Origin: Chara braunii
Taxonomy: Eukaryota; Streptophyta; Charophyceae; Charales; Characeae
Assembly: GCA_003427395.1 (NCBI GenBank)
Contig: BFEA01000006.1
Location: 3,788,663-3,808,744, forward strand
Direction of reading: 5' to 3'
DNA length: 20,082 nt
How positions within the stretch are numbered: position 1 is the first letter of the stretch; each line of letters opens with the position of its first letter. Made by a program: the position numbers and the translations under genes. Below, piece after piece: positions 7,897 to 17,018 of this stretch. Below the pieces are notes generated by a model. The model searched no databases and was not told where the DNA came from. It saw only the letters and a program-made list of their open reading frames with translations.

Positions 7897-7975
7897 GCGA
7901 CTGAAGTCGCCTGGTGTAGGACCCAACCAGTTTCGCATGGCCGCCCACCACGACTTGTCAGGGGTCTTTGAGAAG
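7897..7975 (-). ncRNA. Hammerhead ribozyme remnant, copy B (GAAA and cleavage arm kept)
   Basis: The minus strand reads GACCC (7966-7962), then CUGACAA (7961-7955). Stem II follows as GUCGUGG/CCAUGC around UGGGCGG, then GAAAC (7934-7930), UG, GUU, and GGGUC (7924-7920). This matches a type I hammerhead. GACCC/GGGUC is stem I, stem III is the tiny AC/GU arm, and cleavage would fall after the GUU triplet, before GGGUC. The core box is CUGACAA in place of CUGANGA, so this copy is probably dead. Stem II keeps 6 of 7 pairs. A hairpin GCGAC-UUCA-GUCGC (7910-7897) follows, and its 3' arm can alternatively pair with CGACU on the far 5' side of stem I. Very short stem III arms are typical of PLE hammerheads. 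Confidence 0.75.
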
Positions 7976-8203
7976 TCGGTGTTTCGATTTTTACCAGACT
8001 GGTTATATCCTGTCTAGAATAATAGTCTCCCTCGAGAAAAGTCGATACCAGAAGCTTCGGCAATCATCCAAAAGTAAGAGATACCCGGTACCTAGTCTAC
8101 ATCAGTCTAATAAAAACACAAAATCTAAACCAAAGAAGAGTCTGATTGATAGTTTCTTTCCGGAGGCCTAAAAGCAGCGACCCCTTAGGTCAATAGTTCG
8201 AGA

Positions 8204-8341
8204 CAATACCTTTCTCGGCTATTTTGCTAAGATAAGTGTAATATTTATTCTGATCAGTATATCTTATCCGTGGTCCATCGGAACAAACGATATTAAATTA
8301 TTTTTTTCAGGGCCACGGAAATGAAAAAAAAATTAAAAAAT
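8204..8341 (+). mobile_element. 138-bp A-tailed insertion in PLE copy B
   Basis: This segment is absent from copy A. It is bordered by TTCGAGA (8197-8203) and TTTGAGA (8342-8348), a 7-bp direct repeat with one mismatch. It ends in an A-rich stretch (AAAAAAAAATTAAAAAATT), as a short retroposon would. I see no terminal inverted repeats. Its family is unknown. Confidence 0.5.
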
Positions 8342-8375
8342 TTTGAGACTTCATTATTCAACCTACCCTGTCTTA

Positions 8376-9270
8376 GGGGCTGATCCCACCACTACACTAC
8401 GGATGTAGACCTGAAAATTCACTACGAAGATGTCAGCGGCTGTAGCGGGGCAAAAAAGAAAAACTGGATCCCCCGAGACCGACTTCTTCGGTGGTCTTCC
8501 TGGACTCGCGGCGGATCTTTATGGGCTTTTATAGAGGATGGACGTTTTAACGGACTCCTCCAACCGACATGTCACACAACACTATGGTCCTCTGACATTC
8601 CTGATGCTGCAAACGAACAACCAAAAAAAAAATATAATAAAAAAAAAAATTGCTCCCTCTTTTTTTTTCTTTTTTTTTTTAAAGCTATGTTGTTCTCTCA
8701 ACTTCACCTCACACTACCTACCCACCAGTACTCCTAATTGTAGGTATATGGGGAACCCCGTAGCAGCCAGAATCGTGTTCACGAGAGAACATGCGGGGGC
8801 TGCTCCTGACCTGCAGGTGGGCGATACCAGCTAGGGGACAGCCGGTAGCATCAGGAACCATGCCAACAAAAACAATCCCCTCAGATCCCCTCGCCTACGA
8901 ACATCAGCAGACTCTGCTCAATGCCGATCGGGGGATCCAATGGTCTACCTATAGGTGGTGGGCGCCAAGCTTGCCAAGAAAGTTACATGAGTCCAATGGG
9001 GATTGAACCCATGACCACCTGAATGTCACTTGTGTGCCTTACCAACTGAGTTAGTCCAATAGATGCTCCCCCTTTTTTGAGGTTGTAAAGCCCTCACAGT
9101 CTACACGAGAATTGTAGTAACTACGTTTGCGCCTTTCGCGGACGAATTGCCACCGCACAACCAAACGGAATTGAAGCAAACTATTTCAGCAGCTGCGAGA
9201 ACGTCGGAAAGTGGCAGGATCTCAAAACTACACTGTAATTGGGTTATCGTGTAGTGGTGGGATCAACCCC
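8376..9270. mobile_element. PIF/Harbinger-like (Tourist-type) transposon with nested SINE
   Basis: Terminal inverted repeats of 22 bp (8376-8397 and 9249-9270) begin GGGGCTGATCCCACC and GGGGTTGATCCCACC and differ at one base. Copy A of the PLE repeat gives the empty site, TGTCTTATTATAG. The filled site is TGTCTTA-element-TTGTTATAG, so the 3-bp target duplication is TTA (right copy now TTG). A TTA/TAA duplication and a GGG-start inverted repeat are the marks of PIF/Harbinger and Tourist MITEs. Without the SINE it is ~480 bp with no transposase coding, so it is non-autonomous. Confidence 0.85.
8660..9063 (-). mobile_element. tRNA-derived SINE with target-site duplication
   Basis: On the minus strand the element begins at 9063 with a tRNA-like head. 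The A box is TAACTCAGTTGG (9053-9042) and the B box GGTTCAATCCC (9009-8999), with a T arm ATGGG-TTCAATC-CCCAT. A ~300-bp non-tRNA body follows, then an A-rich tail (8680-8660). Flanks on the plus strand are TGCTCCCTC (8651-8659) and TGCTCCCCC (9064-9072), each followed by T residues, a duplication with one mismatch. A-rich-led duplications fit LINE-type priming. Acceptor and D stems do not pair, so this is a SINE head and not a tRNA gene. It sits inside the Harbinger-like element, so it is younger than it. Confidence 0.82.
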
Positions 9271-9437
9271 TTGTTATAGTAACGATTACCCTCCATCAGA
9301 ACCGGAGTTCAAATCGCATCCAAAACATCACAAAAACACTCGCATCTAACCCACCTCTCAAACCATTCTCCCATTTTCTCAAGGTCTCCCTAAAAAAAAC
9401 TCCAAAAACAAAGCCTCACAACAAAAAAACACCGGTC

Positions 9438-9827
9438 CAGAGACTGGTATAGAGCCAAGATCCGATTTGGGGTCCGACCGACGCGCTTCCACTGGCGCAA
9501 TAGTGCTCGGACCAAACGCGTCCCCACTCGGCAACGACGGAGTGTCTGGTCGTGGAGCGTACCATTATGATGCGCCCTCGGTAATATTGAAGCGCCGTTA
9601 CCTATTCTTTGTAGTAGGTCATGATTAGGTCTACTTGTTATGGAGGTTGCTCGAAAAGTCACCCGGAAGGACCCTAAGAAAACTCTATCATGCCTTAAAC
9701 TCCGTTGACCGTTTAAGATATAGTAGTGATGGCATGTCTATTTCTTTCTCTTCTCACCATTTTTGCTAGGTGTTATAGAAGCGTTTTCGGTTTCAAGTAA
9801 CAAATTAGATAACCAATCACAAGTAGC
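9438..9827 (+). other. LINE 5' untranslated region (probable)
   Basis: Homology with the PLE repeat stops at ~9437, and LINE ORF1 coding begins at 9828. The 390 bases between carry no recognised motif and are assigned to the LINE only by position. The true 5' end of the LINE is not established. Confidence 0.4.
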
Positions 9828-11398
9828 ATGGCAGAAGTGGAGATGATTCGGGAAGAAAATTGTTTACCTCGGAGGGCACCGGAGCTCACATGAGAAGATG
9901 ACAACCGATTGAAGGAACTAGTACGAATGTGCTACCACGATGGAGTTATGCCTATTTATATTGAACCCGACGAGATGACTGTCGAAGGCAGAGAAGTTAT
10001 ATTAAAGTTAACGTGACGATGGACCAAGCAAAAATTGTTTGGCTTAAGGGGCATACAATTACGCTTATCTTAAGAGTTGGCGTGCGCTTCCTACCAAAGA
10101 ACTTTAAGGACGATATAGTTCGAGCTTATGAAGATAAGCAGATTGCTGAAGGGAGCTTCAAGGCAGATTCATTTCGGAGAGGCCGAGTCAAAATCGAATC
10201 TCCAAACGTGGTATCCTATGTGGCAAAGCCACCGGAGATTACAAGGTGGTTAGTAAACAACGGCTCAGACGAGCTCATTATGGGCTCGCAGAAGTACTAT
10301 TTCGAGTTCAAACCTTGGCTAACCGAGGCACAAGTGCTTGCTCAAAGAAGAGTTGAAGACGAGGAGAACTTCGGGTGGTCATGGTACAAGTACCACTAGA
10401 TGTTTTCCTTTATTTGGAAGTGCAAATCGCCGAGCGATTGGGCCGGTACTAAGATCTGACCCTCCAAAACAAGACAGGATGAAGCCATCACTGGTGAACA
10501 CCAAGTTCGACATGGATCCCACGACGAAGAACAATATGAAGGACAAGATTTGGATCGATACATCAAAAGGTGATTCGTTAGAAGTTAAGTCGGCGTCGGC
10601 AACCACGCCTCGGTGTAGACGCTGTCGAACTTTTTTTCACTATGACGCTGAATGTCGTCGAAATACAAGTCAACCTAATCAAGCGTCGAGTGGTCCGACA
10701 ACCCTCAAGAGGCGAAAAGCCAAGCTCCAACGCCAACCCCCGTATATTTTGGTCCATTAGGACCAACTGGAGTAGCAAGTTCAAACGACAATACAACCTC
10801 AGGACCAATGGCAGCCCCACAAGCTGGAGCACATGGTTCAACTATGCGAGCAACTTTGGTACTCAATCCTACTTTCTCTCCTGGATTGGGCTCTTATCCG
10901 AGCTACGGACTCTTGTCGATGGGTGGTTTCTCACAAGAAATGGTAGGATGGAACATGAATGTTCCCCCACCATGGAGCATGCCTCCAGGTCAGTTCGGAA
11001 TGCCACAACAGCAGGGTGTGACTCAGCCTTCGGCTTTTACCACTTACATACCACTCCAAAATCATCTGGGACGTCCGAGTATGGCGTATGCGGAAGCCAT
11101 TCAGACAACCATGAGAGGACATTCGGCATCTGTTGTACCATCAACATCTGAGGTGATGACTGGAGGACAGGGAATGATTGTGCTACTTGGACCAAACAAT
11201 ATTATGAGAGATGCAGCGGCCCCTGAAACTTTGAGAAGTCGCACCAGCACTCTAGGCAAGCAAAGAAGGTTATACCAGGAAGGGAGTTTCGCATCGGGTG
11301 GCAGTCATCAGGAGGGAGAACCATCCGCACCATCATCTCAAAACTCCGGTGAAATTCAATCAGTCGGGACACCAGGCCAGAAGACTACACGAAGATGA
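9828..11398 (+). pseudogene. LINE ORF1 (gag-like nucleic-acid-binding protein), broken
   Basis: Coding starts at the ATG at 9828 (MAEVEMIREENCLPRR). After one stop it continues EDDNRLKELVRMCYHDGVM, then changes frame at ~10012. The frame from 10013 runs to about WLTEAQVLAQRRVEDEENFG. It shifts near 10380 to MVQVPLDVFLYLEVQIAERL, and again near 10440. The next block holds IWIDTSKGDSLEVK and then CRRCRTFFHYDAEC (10614-10655), an exact CX2CX4HX4C knuckle. The tail from ~10700 is Pro/Gly/Gln-rich and stays open to the TGA at 11396-11398. The layout (basic domain, knuckle, low-complexity tail) is that of plant LINE ORF1 proteins, which coat the element RNA. About 520 codons when whole. Confidence 0.85.
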
Positions 11399-11442
11399 GT
11401 TTCAATTTTACTGTCAAAAGGTCGACTAAATGATATAAAGAA

Positions 11443-11971
11443 TTGAATCCTCCCGATATTTTGTGTGGTAATACGAAACGTAACTTGGTTTGTGGCCTTT
11501 GCAGACCGGGAAGGTACACCCAACATGGTAAGCCTTCTATCTTCGACACAACTACATTAATTCGTTTCGCTATATCAAACAAGTTTTCCTTTCGCCTGAT
11601 TCAAGATCTTGTTATGGTTCAATTGATCGTCGATAACCCTGATATAAGAGGAAATAAAATCAGATACTTCGTACCTTTAGTGGATGTCAGGTTTAAAATT
11701 GGTCAGATCGAACAACTTGAGAACAGGCCTGCACCTCCTTCCAACTGCATGGTTCATTGAGAGAAAGCGTCAGGAACTAACTCGCATTCGGATTCCACTT
11801 ATGAAATCGATTGAATGTCTGATGGGTTTAGAATCACGTCTTCCAAAATAGAAGAAATTGAATTCCTTCTTCTTCGAAGATGCCTTGACCTCCCCGTGGC
11901 CAGTGGAAGATCTTAATTCCGATCTCCCTCAAATCCAACAGTTGGTGAGAGGCGAAACAAGGAGACAATAA
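11443..11971 (+). pseudogene. Extra LINE ORF between ORF1 and ORF2, unrecognised
   Basis: An open frame begins MNPPDILCGNTKRNLVCGLC and contains RFAISNKFSFRLIQDLVMV. It shifts near 11735 and continues LLPTAWFIERKRQELTRIR, a stop, then FFFEDALTSPWPVEDLNSD and QLVRGETRRQ up to the TAA at 11969-11971. The ORF2 ATG follows 3 bases later (11975), a stop-start spacing suited to reinitiation. CX2C and a preceding Cys could be part of a metal site, but the set is incomplete. I recognise no family. It may be a separate small protein, or an N-terminal domain of ORF2 split off by mutation. Confidence 0.6.
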
Positions 11972-11974
11972 ACC

Positions 11975-12760
11975 ATGAATAAACTCAGACTAGTGAGTCG
12001 GAACCTACAAGGTATGGGAAACACAACAAGAACCTTCAAGAAAGAAGGGCTAAAGACATACCTGCATGATCACAATATCCACATAGCATGTATTCAAGAA
12101 ACAAAATTAAGTGAAGAGAAAATCAATGTCCTAGGCCGCTGGTGGGAGGGTCCACAACTATGGTACCCAACTATTGGTTCAAAAGGTGACATTCGTATTC
12201 TTATCCATAGAAATCTGAATGCTGAAATTGTGGACTATCATGAACATTTTTGGGATCGACGAAGTTGGATAAAGTTGTTAGGAATGGCTAGTTGCCTCAA
12301 TTTATGTTCCCACCGAACCTCGTCTCCGCACTATCTTCTTCCAAGATCTGTTGTACATTTTGTTTGAATTTGAAAGGACAATCCTGGAAGGGGATTGAAA
12401 TTCGTCCCTAGACATCTTGAGGTCTTCACAGGTACTCGACTGCCCAAGGGATAAGGTTGCATTCACCCAGCTAATGGAGACTTTGGGATTGATAGACCCC
12501 TACATGGTCACTCACCCCGGACGAGGACAGATTCACATAGTTTTCAAACCCAAGAAAAGACGTGAGAGTAATCAGCAAATGATTATATTATTTTCTAACT
12601 TCTCAGAACTTGTGGGAATTTACTACTGGTATTTCTGAAAAATCTCACCCAATGTCTGATTATAAATTTATCCTGATGACAGTTATATCAACTGATTTTC
12701 CTTGGGGAAAAGGATTTTTGCGCTTCAAAACACAAAATTTGAAAGATGAGGGATTAGTGG
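11975..12760 (+). pseudogene. LINE ORF2, AP-type endonuclease domain
   Basis: The ATG at 11975 opens MNKLRLVSRNLQGMG, which carries the SxNxxG start motif. Next come IHIACIQETKLSEE with the catalytic Glu of QETK, and GDIRILIHRN. A frameshift before 12291 leads to VASIYVPTEPRLRTIFFQDL and ILEGD-stop-N, the GDWN motif with its Trp codon turned to TGA. Then come GLIDPYMVTHPGRGQIH and, in a further frame, SDYKFI, a degraded SDH motif, and FPWGKGFLRFK. The order matches LINE apurinic-type endonucleases that nick the target for reverse transcription. It is dead through stops, shifts and the altered SDH. Confidence 0.9.
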
Positions 12761-14165
12761 CATGGATGAGGAAATTTTGAGAAAGTTGGAAAGAGGTCCG
12801 ATCCTCCTTCGAATCCGAGGTTAAATGGTGGGAACAAGGTTTACACATTTTCTCAAATTTATTATCAATGTTCTCAAGAATAAATTTTTACCAGTGCAAT
12901 AAAGAAGAGATGACTCTAACAAAGAAGATAACGTATGCGGAGCACAGGATGACACAACACCCAATATCCAATCTGGTATTGGGAAAAGAAAGGGTGAAAC
13001 TACTAACAGAGTAGGATAATCTCCAAAGAAAGAAATCTGAACTGTGGGATGAGAGATTGAGAGTCAAGGGTATTATATTGTACGACCGCATGACGAAGGA
13101 ATCCTTCCAAAAGCCGATTCCTCACCTCTCAACAGTCCCCATGAGAGAGTTTAACCATCTCTTTGATCAAGCGGCAAGCAAAGCGAAAGACCCAAACAGT
13201 TTGTGCAACTATGCGACTGCTTATTACAAAGACATTTTAACCTTACGATTATAAGGCGCCAACATAGTCAATGACATGCACCTACATAGTGACCATTGGC
13301 AACAGACCACTGTTCAACTTTCTAATGCTAGCAGACTAGACCTTGACCGCCCGATCACAACTAAGGAAGCCTTTGAAGCCCTAAAGGCCATGTCAAAAGG
13401 GAAAACCCCTGGCGATGATGGACTATCAGTTGAAGTATATTTAACAATCTGGAATCATGTGGGTGAAAGTCTGGTGCAAATGTACAATGAAGTCTTGACC
13501 GGAGACAGACTATCTACAAGTATGTGCAGGGTATCATCTCAGTGTTATTTAAGAAAGGTGGCAAAGGAGGCTCTCATTTCTGTACTTAACGTTTCATATA
13601 AACTACTGGCAAAAATCATGGTCAGACGTCTGGGATGATACCTGCCAGATCTGGTTCACCCAGATCAAGCAGCATCCGTAAAGGGTAGATCGATTTTTAC
13701 TAACATTGTCACAACTATTGAAACGCTCGAAATTGTTCATAATAAAGATCTGACTTTTGCAGTTCTACTTCTCGACCTCGAGAAAACCTACGATAGGGTA
13801 AATTGGTCTTACGTGCTTACAACATTGAAAATGGTGGATTTTGGAAAAATGTTTTGTAGTTGGTGATTGCTATGTACACAATGTCAATTGCGGAGGTAAT
13901 GATCAACGGTCGACTATTAAATGAATTTACTTTAACTCGATCACTAAGGCAAGGGTGTCCGTTGGCTCCCCTGCTATTTGTCATCCAAACCGAGAGACTG
14001 TTAAACAATATTCGCAACCATCCAATGATGAAGGGGTTTCTCACTGGACACATACAATATAAGACAAAAGCGCTAGTTGACGACCTTTTTGCAGTTGTCG
14101 GTAACAACAGTGAATCTTTGGGAGCATTGAAATCTTGTTTTGGCCCATATACTGCCCTCTCATAG
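12761..14165 (+). pseudogene. LINE ORF2, linker and reverse transcriptase
   Basis: A linker helix (for example TLTKKITYAEHRMTQHPI) reads through to a stop at ~13252. From 13276 the fingers appear as EALKAMSKGKTPGDDGLSVE. Then come ISVLNVSYKLLAKIMVRRL (the xxLLNxxYK block), HPDQAASVKGRSIFTNI, and motif A LLLDLEKTYDRVNW (about 13765-13806). After a shift near 13850, motif B is SLRQGCPLAPLLFVI (about 13944-13988) and motif C is ALVDDLFAVV (about 14070-14099). VDD stands in place of the usual ADD or YADD. The catalytic Asp residues of A and C are kept, but the frame is not. Confidence 0.92.
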
Positions 14166-16144
14166 GCATCAGTGAACTAACACAATCAATTTTTTTTCTC
14201 CCACCCTCATTTAACATGTATGTGGAATAGGGAAAGAAACGAATCAACGAACCTCAATCAGACTGTTTCCTAGGTGTACAAATCTCCCTCTTGTCATGTG
14301 AAGCAGATCAAGATGATCTCATACTCCAAAAGTCAATGCACAGAGTCCTATCTTGAGGCAAAACACCCCATCTGTCGCTGTTTGGAAGAGGGTTAATCAT
14401 CAATCATGGTCTATTATCCCTGCTTTGGTTTATAGGGACGGTAAGGGGATTCAACAAACAGCTATACAACCTGGTAAAGAGAAGAGCTGCAAAAGTTTTG
14501 TGGAAGCCATATGCAGGGGAAGAAGAATCTTTCTTATCCAAAATTGCATGGGAGTCCCTATGTTTGCCACGAGACCAAGGGGGATAAGGAATCCTAGACC
14601 CAAAGCGCCAAAATGAAGCAATGACTTATAAACGATACCTTGGAAGACCCCGAACCCCATTGGGTATTGCTAGCAGAACAAATTTTGCCCAAAGAGTGGA
14701 ACCTGTTCAGTCCCACAGATGTCTGGATATACTTCCTTCTCCATTCCTATCAGCGCAGACACATCAAATCCTCATTTTGGAGAGCGATAGCACAAGTGTG
14801 GAAATCCCTGAGACCGGACACATGGGTAGAGCCTGAAACGAAAGTTGAAGTCCTAAACCAACCTTTGTTTGAAAACCCCTACATTCGTCAACCGTCTGGT
14901 GACTGGTTCAAAGTTGACACAGCAACAGAAAGTTTCGAAAGAACATGGATTGAAAAAGAATCACACGGGTAAGCGATATGTGGGACAATCTGTCAGGGCG
15001 TTGGAAAACAGAGAATGAACTCAGTTCATCACTAGGGCACGTGGGAGATCTCATTCTAAAAAGGAATTTCATCATCGAAGGGATCCCCTTAAAATGGAAA
15101 GAACTGCTGCAATCCAATATAACAGATCCACCTTGTACATGGTATAGCACTAACGAACCAAAACCCCGTCTTGCGTCTGGAAACTGATCTAGATCCAAGG
15201 CGATGGGAAACGAATCTTCCAAAGATGGTCTGCATCTGATAATTACTCTGTCGGCCAACAAGACACAGACTTACCACCGCCCTTGACACCCCCCTCTCTT
15301 AGATTAGAGTAATTGAAGACCTGAACATTGAAGAAACCTCCTCGGGTATGATTTTCTCAAGAGGAAGATTTGTCAACGAACTGAAGCTTGACCCAGTAAA
15401 ATAGGATGAAGACCTGCAAGTAAGTCAGGCCAAAGCGTATGCCTACTAAATTACATACAGAAAGTGGGATACACACTCAGACCTTCCACCAAAGTTCCAA
15501 GAATTGTGGCGCAAACTAGATGGCAAGCCTTATTAGCAGTCGAACTTCAGCTCATTTCAACAACCATCGATAGTTGCTGGCAACAGTTAAAATTCATCCC
15601 CAACCAGCGGCATGCCTCAATCATGTGGTTACTTGCTATGGTCGCCACACCTTCGGCAGTGTGGCTTGTGGAACACGGAATGAAGGTGGATATGACATGT
15701 CAAAGATGCCTGTGGGCTTTTGGATCCACTGTCCACCCCTGGTGGGATTGTCCAGCCTCTGCCAGAATCTGGAAATGGTGGTCTGGCAAATGAATATTTA
15801 TTGCTCGTAACAACTTCGAATGGACTAAACTGTGGACTCTGCTTGGGGGAGTTCCGGAAGGAATCTCGATAAGTAAAGGAGTGGGATACATCGCCCAGAC
15901 CCTAAGAGCGGTGGTATTTACAACAATCTGGCAAGCGAGGAACGATCAGGTTCTTAAACCACCAGTACACGACCTCTACGTTGTAGCAAAAAAACTTGTC
16001 ACCACAAGAAGTAAAAGGCGGGCTCGGGACAGGGTCGGAGCGTCAGAAGGTTTTCAAATTTTTGGAGCCATCTCAAATTTGTACGTCTCAAAACAAAAAC
16101 AAGCCTTTGGTCGTGATTGCAACTGGATACACTTTTTGGAGTAA
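14166..16144 (+). pseudogene. LINE ORF2 C-terminal region with zf-RVT
   Basis: After the palm domain the frame is picked up in pieces. These are LGVQISLLSCEADQDDLIL, LYNLVKRRAAKVLWKPYAG, IAWESLCLPRDQGGIRN (the PK-x-GGLG block), and NEAMTYKRYLEDPEPHWVL. From 15464 the segment KFIPNQRHASIMWLLAM leads to CQRCLWAFGSTVHPWWDC, the C-x2-C and H-x4-C of the plant zf-RVT finger, with RIWKWW after it. From 15881 TIWQARNDQVLK is the usual post-finger helix. A stop at 16142-16144 ends it. Many stops intervene between about 15180 and 15460. The finger is thought to help bind the element RNA. Confidence 0.85.
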
Positions 16145-16286
16145 TCGTGCGAGTTTGCCCCCTCACTTCAGCAGAACGTACAACACGGGAAGCAAGACTG
16201 TCGAACTCTCAAAAAAAGAGAAACAAAAATAAAAGTTTTGACCGTGATTGCAGTTGGATACACTTTTTGGAGTACTCGTGCGAGTT

Positions 16287-16303
16287 TGCCCTCAGTAAGG
16301 GCA
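16287..16303 (+). other. LINE 3' stem-loop (unit 2)
   Basis: TGCCCT at 16287-16292 pairs perfectly with AGGGCA at 16298-16303 around CAGTA. Unit 3 keeps the structure with changed bases (GCCCTC/GAGGGC, 17117-17131). In unit 1 it is deleted. Stem-loops near LINE 3' ends are known to be recognised by the reverse transcriptase; that role here is inferred. Confidence 0.55.
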
Positions 16304-16333
16304 CTTCAGCAGAACGTAGAACACGGGGAGAAG

Positions 16334-17018
16334 AGGCCTGGACCCACTAGCGAAGTATTCTACGATGTATGACACAATTTTATGGTTTTTGGAAAATTCA
16401 AAGTGATTTTCTATTTGCATGAATAGATCGTTTTCTGATTTAAAATGAATTGAAATAAAACATAAAACTATGAAGAACAATTATGCACTCGAATTCATGG
16501 GTTGGTACGATCTCCTTCACGTAAGTCTTCATAGTGATGTACCGTGACAATAAAATGTGTCCACGAACACAGTCACGAGGATGAACAAGTAACGGGTATT
16601 GGGATACATTTATCACCATGCATCTCATGATGTCTCGAGCAGGTCATCCGACAGACGCGGAAGCGTTCCTGTCAGATCCACCACAATATTTGAATTTAAC
16701 ATTTCAAGTTTTATTTCTTAGAGCCCCCCCCCCAAAAAAAAACTCCGAAAATCAACCCCCCCTTTTAAATTCATAAAATCCAGACTTGCTGGCCACGCAA
16801 AGCTATGAGCTATCATGTCAAACTTTTTTTTTTTTTTTTTTCAACGCATCTCATTGGACAGGAGGTGGGCATTTTATAGTCCCCGCTCGGAAACTACCAG
16901 GCCGTTGAGATCCAATGCATTGGATGGCCGTACTGCGTCACTCGAGGCCACACGTGATCGAAATCCTGAACGGCGTGGTAGAATACTTCGCTAGTGGGTC
17001 CAGGGCCCCAGGCCCCAG
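16334..17018. mobile_element. ~685-bp element with terminal inverted repeats, inserted in LINE unit 2
   Basis: CCTGGACCCACTAGCGAAGT and the next 7 bases (16337-16363) recur inverted at 16978-17004, 27 bp without mismatch. Unit 1 gives the empty site, GGAAGCAAGACTGTC. In unit 2 the match breaks after GGAGAAG (16327-16333) and resumes at GACTGTC (17019). The right end adds a GC-rich GGGCCCCAGGCCCCA stretch outside the repeat. The interior has no coding and holds poly-C/A and poly-T runs. The target duplication cannot be read clearly, so the superfamily (hAT, Mutator or other) is open. Confidence 0.7.
16910..16925. repeat. 16-bp perfect palindrome
   Basis: ATCCAATGCATTGGAT is its own reverse complement. 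It lies inside the inverted-repeat element and may be part of its internal structure. No other meaning is evident. Confidence 0.8.

Larger units (their letters stand above)
7693..9437 (-). repeat. PLE terminal repeat, copy B (5' side, interrupted)
   Basis: Copy B matches copy A from AAGCATTCACGAAATT (7697) to CTACCCTGTCTTA (8375). It resumes at TTATAGTAACGATT (9274) and runs to ACAAAGCCTCAC (about 9417), weakly on to ~9437. Two insertions relative to copy A split it: 138 bp at 8204-8341 and 895 bp at 8376-9270. It holds the presumed ORF start (ATG at 7754-7752), a GCGA/GA tract and the better half of the hammerhead ribozyme. The repeat is cut at ~9437, where LINE-associated sequence begins. 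I could not find its continuation beyond the LINE. Confidence 0.83.

Noticed and set aside
8990-9063. Minus-strand tRNA gene
   Set aside because: A and B boxes and a T arm are present, but acceptor and D stems do not pair. The sequence continues into a ~300-bp body with an A tail and target duplication, so it is a SINE head.
9390-9662. 90-codon minus-strand frame at the PLE/LINE junction
   Set aside because: It spans the boundary between two elements and has no motif, so it cannot be an ancestral gene.
12673-12679. CTGATGA inside LINE ORF2 as a hammerhead
   Set aside because: No flanking stems or GAAA box. It is explained by coding sequence.
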